A stretch of 5,188 bases of DNA from an uncultured bacterium (GTDB lineage: Bacteria; Patescibacteriota; Minisyncoccia; Phycocordibacterales; UBA9973): assembly GCA_937895685.1 (NCBI GenBank), contig CALBMC010000104.1, positions 1-5,188 on the forward strand, written 5' to 3'. The stretch's first letter is position 1, and every line of letters starts with the position of its first letter. The translations under genes were made by a program, and so were the position numbers. Positions 1-5,188 of the stretch are shown one piece after another. A model generated the notes under the pieces. That model searched no databases, was not told the origin of the DNA, and was given only the letters and a program-made list of their open reading frames with translations.

Positions 1-2
1 GT

Positions 3-233
3 TACTTTTTGGGCCCGCTGCTGGGCTCGGCCGTGGGCGTGATCCTGCCCGAGTGGTTGCGCTTTGCGCAGGCCTGGTACCTGTTCGTCTTTGGCGCCGC
101 CGTGGTGCTCTTGATGATCTGGCTGCCCGATGGCCTGCTAAGCATCCCTGACCGTATCAAGGCCAAGCGCCAGGCGCGCGAAGCCAGTGCCGCCCGCGCT
201 GCGGCCGCCCAACAACAGGGAGCCCAACAATGA
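3..233 (+). CDS. livM: LivM-type branched-chain amino acid ABC transporter permease, C-terminal fragment
   Basis: This is the 3' end of a gene whose start lies before the window; the frame is open from base 3 and ends in TGA. About 76 residues remain of a family that is usually 300-400 residues long. What is seen: a small-residue GPLLGSAVGVILPEW stretch, a hydrophobic segment (AWYLFVFGAAVVLLMIW) forming the last membrane helix, then PDGLLSIPDR and a basic, Ala/Gln-rich cytoplasmic tail. The hydrophobic helix followed by P-x-GL is typical of LivM, the inner-membrane permease that pairs with LivH. The stop codon overlaps the start of the livG-type gene (ATGA), as expected in a liv operon. The substrate cannot be told from this fragment; related transporters carry urea, amides or aromatic compounds. 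GC content is far above that of the DNA after base 420, so this gene comes from a different genome than the rest of the window. Confidence 0.82.
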   Translation, partial: YFLGPLLGSAVGVILPEWLRFAQAWYLFVFGAAVVLLMIWLPDGLLSIPDRIKAKRQAREASAARAAAAQQQGAQQ

Positions 234-448
234 GCCAACCCGCTACACAACAACCCGTTCTTAAAGTTACCAACATCAAAAAGGCCTACGGCGCCATCCA
301 GGCCGTGGGTGGCGTGTCGTTTGAAGTTATGCCCGGAGAAATCTTCGGCGTGATCGGGCCCAACGGCTCGGGCAAAACCACGCTGTTCAACAGCATGCTG
401 GGACAGATCACGCCAAGTCCCGCTCACTTCTCCCAGGTCTCAAGTTAA
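230..448 (+). CDS. livG: LivG-type ABC transporter ATPase, N-terminal fragment broken by the junction
   Basis: This is the ATP-hydrolysing subunit of a branched-chain amino acid type ABC importer. The ATG overlaps the livM stop by 4 bases, which fixes the start. Residues 10-62 fit the family: LKVTNIKKAYGAIQAV (A-loop Tyr at 20), then FEVMPGEIFGVIGPNG and the Walker A motif GPNGSGKTT at residues 43-51, followed by LFNSMLGQITPS. The homology then stops. The Q-loop, ABC signature, Walker B and H-loop are all missing, so only about 62 of the usual 250-260 residues are present. The frame reads on to TAA at 446-448, adding a short unrelated tail (roughly PAHFSQVSS). That tail is scpA DNA read out of frame. 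The open reading frame is therefore an artefact of the junction at about 408-420, and the native part ends near base 415. Such a product would be non-functional. Confidence 0.85.
   Translation: MSQPATQQPVLKVTNIKKAYGAIQAVGGVSFEVMPGEIFGVIGPNGSGKTTLFNSMLGQITPSPAHFSQVSS
408..420. other. Chimeric junction between proteobacterial-like and Parcubacteria-like DNA
   Basis: LivG reads correctly in one frame up to GQITP(S), with the codons for PS at 413-418. ScpA reads correctly in another frame from (A)KSRSLLP, starting at 412-415. The bases GCCAAGTCC (412-420) can belong to either gene, so the break lies in or just before this short shared stretch. The codons CCA and AGT for Pro-Ser are out of character for the GC-rich side, which would favour CCC and AGC; this hints that the true break is near 411-413. 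G+C falls from about 62% (1-420) to about 34% (421-600). No inverted repeat, target duplication, tRNA or integrase gene is visible at the joint. Misassembly or library chimerism is the simplest explanation. Confidence 0.88.
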
Positions 449-951
449 CCAATGAAGAAGAGAAAGATATCAAAGATCTAGAAAAAAGAATCGCTCTTTA
501 TAATATTTTCATAAAAACATCTAAAAAAATAAAACCCGGGAAAAATCTTTTTGCTCAGAAGAAAGCGCCAGATCGAGAAGCTAGATTTATTCCAGATGAA
601 AGATTAACTTTGTCTGTAATTTTGGAATCAGTTAAATCGGTTCTGATAAGAGTTCCAAAAATTGAAAAGTTGCCAGAAGTTACCGTTCGCAAAATAATAA
701 GTATCGAAGAAATGTTTGCGAGTATTGTTGAGAGAATAGAAGAGGCTGTCAGTCACAGCTTCAGCGAACTGTCTCGTCATCCAAACCCTGAGGACGAAAG
801 AGACGCGAGAGTTTATTCTATTGTTTCTTTCCTCGCTGTGCTTGAGCTGATGAGACAAGGAATTCTCGATATTACTCAGAATGACACGTTTAGCGATATG
901 ACCATTACCAAAGTTAGAGTTTTAGAAATAGAAGAAAATAATAATAATTAA
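415..951 (+). CDS. scpA: ScpA-like segregation and condensation protein A, 5'-truncated
   Basis: ScpA is the kleisin that bridges the heads of the SMC dimer and, with ScpB, forms bacterial condensin on the nucleoid. The frame is open from about base 415, giving 178 residues of a family usually 230-270 long. The N-terminal helical domain that binds the SMC neck is therefore mostly missing, lost at the junction. The first residues, KSRSLLPGLKLTNEEEKDI, match the family's KSR-x-LLP motif and the acidic helix after it. A linker follows, then a C-terminal winged-helix region that includes YSIVSFLAVLELMRQGILDI, which binds the SMC head. The tail ends in four Asn from an AAT repeat. A TTG at 610 could be picked as a start by gene callers, but homology clearly extends upstream of it, so it is not the real start. 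The true start is not in the window. scpB follows after 4 bases. Confidence 0.85.
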   Translation, partial: KSRSLLPGLKLTNEEEKDIKDLEKRIALYNIFIKTSKKIKPGKNLFAQKKAPDREARFIPDERLTLSVILESVKSVLIRVPKIEKLPEVTVRKIISIEEMFASIVERIEEAVSHSFSELSRHPNPEDERDARVYSIVSFLAVLELMRQGILDITQNDTFSDMTITKVRVLEIEENNNN

Positions 952-955
952 AAAT

Positions 956-1513
956 ATGAATGATATAGATAAAAAAATTGAAGCAATCCTTTTCTTTACA
1001 TCAGAACCAGTTTCAAAAAACAAACTAGCGAAGATGTTAGAAGTTTCTACAGAAGAAATAAACGAAGGAATTAGGATTCTATCTGAAAGACTTGAAGCTG
1101 GAAGCGGACTTGCTCTCCTTGAGGCAGGAGAATCTGTTTCTCTTAGAACGAAGAGTGATTTTTCTAGCATTATTGAAAAGATTTCTGATGAAGAGGTGGC
1201 AGGAGATTTGTCTCGTTCTGCACAAGAGGTTTTGGCAATTATTCTATACAAGAATGGAGCAACCAGAAGTGACATTGATTTCATAAGAGGGGTAAATTCA
1301 ACTTACACTCTCAGATCCTTGGTTTTGAGAGGAATGATTGAGAGAGTAAATGATGATACAGACAATCGAAAGGCTAGATACCTACCAACTCATGATCTGT
1401 TTGCATTCTTAGGTATTACGAAGAAAGAAGATTTGCCTGAATATTCTGAAATAATAAAATCTTTGGAAGAAATTTCTGAAAAGGTTGTAAAGGATGATGC
1501 GGAAAATAATTAA
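956..1513 (+). CDS. scpB: ScpB-like segregation and condensation protein B
   Basis: ScpB dimers bind the ScpA linker and complete the SMC-ScpAB complex that compacts and segregates newly replicated chromosomes. The gene encodes 185 residues, a normal length for the family. Residues 1-80 fit the first winged-helix domain, opening with DKKIEAILFFTSEPVSKNKL (family pattern: EA-hLF-s-EPh). Residues 85-155 fit the second, with LSRSAQEVLAIILYKNG, then the hallmark IRGVNS at 110-115, then LRSLVLRGMIER. The canonical G-RP-LY stretch after this is replaced by DTDNRKARYLPTHDLFAFLG, which keeps the T-x-x-hh-x-hhG ending. The last 30 residues are charged and probably helical. The ATG lies 4 bases after the scpA stop with no Shine-Dalgarno, which suggests translational coupling. 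The 3' end overlaps the carboxypeptidase gene by 20 bases. Confidence 0.92.
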   Translation: MNDIDKKIEAILFFTSEPVSKNKLAKMLEVSTEEINEGIRILSERLEAGSGLALLEAGESVSLRTKSDFSSIIEKISDEEVAGDLSRSAQEVLAIILYKNGATRSDIDFIRGVNSTYTLRSLVLRGMIERVNDDTDNRKARYLPTHDLFAFLGITKKEDLPEYSEIIKSLEEISEKVVKDDAENN

Positions 1514-2408
1514 TAAAGAACTATTTTTAAATATTGGAAAATTTATTTTTCTAGTGCTTGTACTAGGAGCTTTTTTCTTTGATTACAATTACAAATCAAA
1601 TTTTGAAAAAGAGGCAAGAAGGACAGAAGAGAAAAATGCCAAAAGTGTTTTCGAAAATACAGATATTTTGGCACGAGGAGCAATCGTTGTTCGTTTGTCT
1701 GATGATTTCGTTCTTTATGAGAAAAATTCAGATAAGCCAATGGAGCTTGCTTCTATAACCAAACTTTTTAATGATTTTGTTTTTGTTTCAAACTTACCCC
1801 TTTCTATGGATATCAAAGTTTCTGAAGCAGACACTAGAATGTATGGAGCTGGAGTTATTTCTCCAGGAGAAAATTTCAAAGCTTTAGATTTACTTCAGAT
1901 GTCTTTGATTGTTTCTTCGAATGATGCCACTTCGGCTCTTGCTCGCTCCTATGGAGAGACAATTGGCAGAAATATTGTTTTGGATATGAATTCATTTGCT
2001 TCAAATAACCAACTTGAAAGTATTTATTTTAATACTCCGACTGGTTTACCAACTGACGGAGGTTTTCCTGGTGGAGTTGGTAGCCCGAGGGACATTGCCA
2101 AAATGTTGAAAATAATAAACGAAACTTACCCCGATGTTTTTTTCTTGAGTTCTTACGAAAGAATTCCATTTTTTGGCCCTGATGAAGTTGTCCTAAACAC
2201 TAACAAAGCATTAGATAAGATTGGTTTTAAAGTTTTGGTTTCAAAAACTGGCTACACAGATTCTTCTGGTGGAGGAGTGGCTGTTTTGGTTGAGAACGAA
2301 GGGGAGAAGTATGCGATTGTTGTGCTTGGTAGTGGATATACAGAGAGGTTTGATGATTTGGTTATATTGTCGAATAAATTAATGGAGTTTTTAAACATTA
2401 AAAATTAA
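1494..2408 (+). CDS. Membrane-anchored D-alanyl-D-alanine carboxypeptidase (peptidase S11 / PBP5-like)
   Basis: S11 enzymes remove the terminal D-Ala from peptidoglycan pentapeptides outside the cell membrane and limit cross-linking. All three penicillin-binding motifs are present in order: SxxK as SITK (Ser87, Lys90), SxN as SSN (141-143) and KTG at 251-253. The family's TPTGLPTDGG stretch (181-190), equivalent to the V-x-GL segment of PBP5, lies between the last two, followed by SPRDIAKML. Residues 12-30 form one hydrophobic helix after a short basic N-terminus. There is no clear signal-peptidase site or lipobox Cys, so it probably acts as an N-terminal anchor. The protein ends about 50 residues after KTG, so the C-terminal beta domain and amphipathic anchor of PBP5 are absent. 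The gene starts inside scpB; two ATGs in a row (1494 and 1497) are possible starts, with AAAGG just upstream. A DacB/DacF-type name is possible but not decidable. An endopeptidase role cannot be excluded. Confidence 0.87.
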   Translation: MMRKIINKELFLNIGKFIFLVLVLGAFFFDYNYKSNFEKEARRTEEKNAKSVFENTDILARGAIVVRLSDDFVLYEKNSDKPMELASITKLFNDFVFVSNLPLSMDIKVSEADTRMYGAGVISPGENFKALDLLQMSLIVSSNDATSALARSYGETIGRNIVLDMNSFASNNQLESIYFNTPTGLPTDGGFPGGVGSPRDIAKMLKIINETYPDVFFLSSYERIPFFGPDEVVLNTNKALDKIGFKVLVSKTGYTDSSGGGVAVLVENEGEKYAIVVLGSGYTERFDDLVILSNKLMEFLNIKN

Positions 2409-2416
2409 GGATCCTC

Positions 2417-2425
2417 TGTTATAAT
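2417..2425 (+). promoter_or_regulatory. Extended -10 promoter for mraY, probably giving a leaderless mRNA
   Basis: TGTTATAAT is a perfect match to the extended -10 consensus TGnTATAAT, in the 23-base gap between the carboxypeptidase stop and the mraY ATG. The hexamer TATAAT (2420-2425) is followed by exactly six bases before the ATG at 2432, so a normal start site about 7 bases downstream falls on the A of the ATG. No convincing -35 is seen at the right spacing (ATTAAA at 2397-2402 is weak), but extended -10 promoters often do not need one. There is no Shine-Dalgarno in the gap. This would let mraY-ftsW-murG be transcribed separately from scpAB and the carboxypeptidase. The call rests on the motif and its position only. 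Confidence 0.6.
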
Positions 2426-2431
2426 CAAAAT

Positions 2432-3484
2432 ATGATTTTTAGTATCGCAAAACTATTTGTTCCAGCCGCCGTATCTTTCTTTATTGGTATCTTGATTACA
2501 CCAAGGCTAACCGCTTTCATGTACAAGAAGAAGCTCTGGAAGGGGAGAGCTAGGAAAGATCAAGCTGAGATGAGCATGGCTTTTTCAAAAATAAATAATA
2601 CCGAAGAAGAGGTCAAAACTCCGAGAGTTGGTGGAATAATAATTTGGGCATCGGTTTTCATAACGACTGCTTCTCTTTGGATTCTTGCTAGAGGTTTTGG
2701 TTTGGAAGAAATTGTAAAGTTTGATTTTGTCAGCCGAAGTCAGACATATATTCCATTCTTCGGATTGCTACTTGGGGCAATGGTTGGACTTGCGGATGAT
2801 CTTTTGGTTATTTTTGCCAAGCCAGGTAAATACATTGATGGTTTTCCAAGAAAAACAATGACCCTAATAGTTCTCCTGATTGGAGCAATTGGAGCTTTCT
2901 GGTTTTATTACAAACTTGGAATGAATTCCATTTCTGTTCCGTTTGTTTCTGAAGCTATAAGTTTGGGTATATTTTTTATTCCATTTTTTATCTTTACACA
3001 TTATGCAATGTTTACGTCTGGTGTGATTGATGGAATCGATGGTCTCGCTGGGGGAGTTATGGCTAGTGTCTTTGCTTCTTTTGGAGCAATTGCTTTTTTC
3101 CAAAATCAGATAGATATTGCTGCTTTCTGTACGGTAGTTCTCGGAGGAATCTTGGCTTTTCTTTGGTTTAATATTCCACCTGCAAGATTTTATCTAGGAG
3201 AAACAGGAATGCTTGCTCTGACTACCGCGCTTACTACTATACTTTTTATGACTGATAATGTGTTTATTATTTTGATCGCTGGTCTTCCTCTTGTTGCAAC
3301 CTCCGTCTCTTCAACAGTTCAAATAATTTCTAAAAAATATTTTAAGAAAAAAGTTTTCTTAGTTGCTCCACTTCATCATCACTTTGAGGCTTTGGGTTGG
3401 AGCCGAGCAAAAATAACAATGAGATATTGGGTTATCTCTATAGTTTGTTCAATCACCGCTATTATTATTAGTTTGTTAAGTTAG
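2432..3484 (+). CDS. mraY: Phospho-N-acetylmuramoyl-pentapeptide transferase (MraY), with active-site variations
   Basis: MraY moves phospho-MurNAc-pentapeptide from UDP to undecaprenyl phosphate, making lipid I in the cytoplasmic membrane. The protein has 350 residues (family about 320-360) with roughly ten hydrophobic segments. Motifs in order: TPRVGG at 63-68 (usual TPTMGG); GLADD with Asp122-Asp123; DGIDGLAGG from Asp200; FNIPPARFYLGETG at 246-259; HHH at 315-317, the signature that separates MraY from WecA-type relatives. Three active-site positions differ from the Aquifex/E. coli enzymes by my motif alignment. The Mg2+-binding Asp (Aquifex D265) is Glu257, the uracil-stacking Phe (F262) is Tyr254, and the Asn of NLTDGLDG is Gly197. 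The loop before TPRVGG is longer and more acidic than usual. An extended -10 box directly precedes the ATG, and ftsW follows after 4 bases. Despite the substitutions, HHH and the genes around it make another transferase of the superfamily unlikely. Confidence 0.93.
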   Translation: MIFSIAKLFVPAAVSFFIGILITPRLTAFMYKKKLWKGRARKDQAEMSMAFSKINNTEEEVKTPRVGGIIIWASVFITTASLWILARGFGLEEIVKFDFVSRSQTYIPFFGLLLGAMVGLADDLLVIFAKPGKYIDGFPRKTMTLIVLLIGAIGAFWFYYKLGMNSISVPFVSEAISLGIFFIPFFIFTHYAMFTSGVIDGIDGLAGGVMASVFASFGAIAFFQNQIDIAAFCTVVLGGILAFLWFNIPPARFYLGETGMLALTTALTTILFMTDNVFIILIAGLPLVATSVSSTVQIISKKYFKKKVFLVAPLHHHFEALGWSRAKITMRYWVISIVCSITAIIISLLS

Positions 3485-3488
3485 TTTT

Positions 3489-4595
3489 ATGAATACAAAG
3501 AGAGAGCCAGACAGAATATTTTTGACTCTGGTTGTCATCCTTGTTGTGTTTGGTATTTTTTCTTTTGTTTCAGCGGCTCTTGGAGTTTATGCCAAGGATG
3601 CCTCAAAGTTTGCCGGAATCTTGGTAAATCAAATAGTGTTTGGTATTGGAATGGGAACTCTGGCTGGAATATTTGCTTACAAATTAAATTACAAGTTCTG
3701 GCGAAAATATGCGTTCTTTCTTTTTTTGGGATCAGTTGGTTTGACTGCTCTTGTGTTTGTTCCAGGTCTTGGGCTTGAACACGGAGGTGCAACCAGATGG
3801 ATTTCTATTTTCGGTATTTCTTTGCAACCAGCAGAATTTCTAAAATTTTCTTTTGTTGTTTATTTTGCAACATGGCTTTCTTGGGTAAAACACAGAGTTA
3901 ATGATTGGAAGTTTGGAATTTTACCACTGTTGGTTTTCTTGGGAATTATTGCTGGGGTATTACTTTTTCAGCCAGATACAAAAAGTTTTCTTTTGATATC
4001 AGCAACAGCTTTCGGAATGTTATTTATTTCTGGAATATCTACTAGGGTTGTATTGGCGATTGGTTCTTTTGTTGCGGTAGGGCTTATTGTTTTCGGACTA
4101 TCTACTAGTTATGTAAGAGACAGAATAGACACCTTTATTCATCCAAATAGTGATCCGCAAGGTTCTTCTTGGCAAATAAATCAGTCTCTCATTGCTGTTG
4201 GTTCTGGTGGAATTTTTGGAAGGGGACTAGGGCAAAGTGTCCAGAAATTCACCAATCTACCAGAGCCCCATGGAGATTCTATTTTTGCGGTGATTGGAGA
4301 AGAAATGGGATTCATCGGTACATTTGCTCTTGTTGTTTTATATCTGCTTTTCTCACTTAGAGGGCTTAGAATTGCTTATCGTTCTCCTGATTCCTTCGCT
4401 AGACTCTTAGTCTTTGGACTTGTTATACTCTATACGGTCCAGTCTTTTCTAAACATTGCTTCTTCAATTGGACTTTTCCCACTGACCGGAGTTCCGTTGG
4501 TTTTTATTAGTCACGGAGGAACTTCTCTTTTGGTAGCGTTGATGTCAGTTGGATTAATATTACAAATCTCTAGATATCAAACAGATAAAATATGA
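3489..4595 (+). CDS. ftsW: SEDS-family peptidoglycan glycosyltransferase FtsW
   Basis: FtsW polymerises lipid II into glycan strands at the division septum, working with a class B penicillin-binding protein. The protein has 368 residues and about ten membrane helices, typical for the family. Seen motifs: GGATRWISIFGISLQPAEFLKF region at 99-120 (family NGA-RW and QPSE-K); QPDTKS at 161-166 (family QPDfGt); WQINQSLIAVGSGGIFGRGLGQS at 228-250; LPEPHGDSIFAVIGEE at 257-272; and a C-terminal GLFPLTGVPLVFISHGGTSLL segment. Asp263 in PEPHGD aligns with the catalytic Asp of FtsW/RodA (E. coli FtsW D297); the Thr normally before it is Gly. FtsW is preferred over RodA because the gene lies between mraY and murG, its usual place in the division and cell wall cluster. 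No cognate ftsI is in the window. The stop overlaps the murG start (ATGA), so the two are probably translationally coupled. Confidence 0.9.
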   Translation: MNTKREPDRIFLTLVVILVVFGIFSFVSAALGVYAKDASKFAGILVNQIVFGIGMGTLAGIFAYKLNYKFWRKYAFFLFLGSVGLTALVFVPGLGLEHGGATRWISIFGISLQPAEFLKFSFVVYFATWLSWVKHRVNDWKFGILPLLVFLGIIAGVLLFQPDTKSFLLISATAFGMLFISGISTRVVLAIGSFVAVGLIVFGLSTSYVRDRIDTFIHPNSDPQGSSWQINQSLIAVGSGGIFGRGLGQSVQKFTNLPEPHGDSIFAVIGEEMGFIGTFALVVLYLLFSLRGLRIAYRSPDSFARLLVFGLVILYTVQSFLNIASSIGLFPLTGVPLVFISHGGTSLLVALMSVGLILQISRYQTDKI

Positions 4596-5188
4596 AAATT
4601 CTAATTACCGGTGGTGGCACTGGGGGACACTTTTATCCTCTAATCGCTGTTGCTGAAAAAATAAACGAAATTGCCGAGAAAGACAAAATCTTTGATTTGA
4701 AGATTTACTATATGTCTACAACAGAATATGACAAAAGAGCACTTTTTGAACAAGGTGTAACTTTCGTCTCTGTTCCAGCTGGTAAAAAGAGAGTTTATTC
4801 TTCTATAAAAAATTACTTTGATATTTTCAAAATGGGCTTTGGAGTTTTGGTTGGTTTAGTAAAAATGTTTTTTATTTTTCCTGACGTTGTCTTTGCCAAA
4901 GGTGGTTATGCTAGTTTCCCGGCTCTTTTTGCAGCTAGGGTTTTGGGTATTCCAGTTGTAATACACGAATCAGATTCAGCTCCTGGGAGAGTAAATCTTT
5001 GGGCTGGAAAGTTTGCTGACAGAATAGCTATTTCATATCCAGAAGCCATTGATTATTTCGAAAGAAAAGACAGGGTTGCTTGGACAGGACAACCAGTGCG
5101 TACCGCCATACAGAAGGCTGATAAAAGGGATTCTATGAATTATCTTAGCTTTGATGAATCTGTTCCAACTATCCTGGTTCTCGGAGGT
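4592..5188 (+). CDS. murG: UDP-GlcNAc:undecaprenyl-pyrophosphoryl-MurNAc-pentapeptide GlcNAc transferase MurG, 3'-truncated by window end
   Basis: MurG adds GlcNAc from UDP-GlcNAc to lipid I, making lipid II on the cytoplasmic face of the membrane. It is a GT-B fold, family GT28 enzyme. The first 199 residues (of about 350-380 expected) are present and the frame is open to the last base. Residues 1-20 begin MKILITGGGTGGHFYPLIAV, with the glycine-rich loop and His13 (family GGTGGH). A hydrophobic patch around residues 81-97 probably docks on the membrane. FAKGGYASFPA (101-111) and GIPVVIHESDSAPGRVN (119-135) carry the conserved GGY, His125-Glu126 and Asn135. GQPVR at 166-170 is the linker motif (family GNPVR), and the window cuts the protein at LVLGG, just before the second GGSQGA loop. 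The usual HEQN is HESD here. The ATG overlaps the ftsW stop and has no Shine-Dalgarno. The UDP-GlcNAc-binding C-terminal domain is not visible. Confidence 0.93.
   Translation, partial: MKILITGGGTGGHFYPLIAVAEKINEIAEKDKIFDLKIYYMSTTEYDKRALFEQGVTFVSVPAGKKRVYSSIKNYFDIFKMGFGVLVGLVKMFFIFPDVVFAKGGYASFPALFAARVLGIPVVIHESDSAPGRVNLWAGKFADRIAISYPEAIDYFERKDRVAWTGQPVRTAIQKADKRDSMNYLSFDESVPTILVLGG

Noticed and set aside
2..427. Long open frame on the minus strand opposite the livM/livG fragments
   Set aside because: It lies entirely opposite two recognisable genes in GC-rich DNA, where antisense frames often stay open, and its protein is compositionally odd with no recognisable motif.
230..448. A natural LivG-ScpA fusion protein
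   Set aside because: The two homologies are in different frames, and the LivG frame stops within about ten codons of the joint, so no fusion is made.
499..504. TATAAT hexamer inside scpA as a promoter
   Set aside because: It lies inside coding sequence with no gene start nearby, no -35 and no TGn extension; such hexamers are expected by chance in AT-rich DNA.
937..949. AAT microsatellite at the end of scpA
   Set aside because: Only about four repeat units, encoding a short Asn tail; this is ordinary low complexity in AT-rich DNA, with no sign of phase variation.
610..951. TTG at 610 as the start of a short 113-residue gene
   Set aside because: The same frame is open upstream and encodes clear ScpA family sequence (KSRSLLP and the acidic helix after it), so the TTG is an internal Leu codon of a truncated scpA.
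2408..2415. AGGATCCT palindrome before mraY as an operator
   Set aside because: An eight-base palindrome is common by chance and has no second copy nearby; it is also too short for a terminator stem and has no T-run after it.
2864..3103. Minus-strand and alternate-frame open frames inside scpA, scpB, the carboxypeptidase, mraY and ftsW
   Set aside because: Each lies within a well-supported gene, shows no family motif, and has no start context of its own.

Overview
The window joins two unrelated pieces of DNA. Bases 1 to about 412 are GC-rich (about 62% G+C by hand count over 1-420). They hold the end of a livM-type permease gene and the start of a livG-type ATPase gene, a branched-chain amino acid ABC transporter pair. 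Sequence style and base composition suggest a proteobacterium, most likely a betaproteobacterium of Comamonadaceae type (inference). From about 415 onward the DNA is AT-rich (about 34% G+C over 421-600, and visibly similar after that). The rest of the window looks like a Parcubacteria / Candidate Phyla Radiation genome: short tightly packed genes, divergent cell-wall enzymes and almost no Shine-Dalgarno sequences. The standard genetic code fits, because TAA, TAG and TGA all end genes here.

The switch falls inside two coding sequences at once. LivG is cut just after its Walker A motif, and ScpA enters without its N-terminus in a different frame, across a stretch of about ten bases that either gene could supply. 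This is the pattern expected of a chimeric contig or chimeric clone, not of a natural fusion.

The AT-rich part is one dense same-strand cluster: scpA (5'-truncated), scpB, an N-terminally anchored S11-family D-Ala-D-Ala carboxypeptidase, mraY, ftsW and murG (cut by the window end). Genes are separated by 4-23 bases or overlap by 4-20. There is no gene-free stretch over 300 bases, and I saw no RNA gene, CRISPR array, insertion sequence or convincing terminator. ScpA and ScpB are the partners of SMC in chromosome segregation. MraY and MurG make lipid I and lipid II, FtsW polymerises lipid II into septal glycan, and the carboxypeptidase trims the pentapeptide. The cluster therefore links chromosome segregation with septal wall synthesis.

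The only clear transcription signal is a perfect extended -10 box (TGTTATAAT) just before mraY. It is placed so that transcription would begin at or next to the mraY start codon, implying a leaderless mRNA. I found no evidence of a novel system. The points worth a second look are the chimeric junction, the leaderless promoter, substitutions at MraY active-site positions, and the absence of murD between mraY and ftsW.
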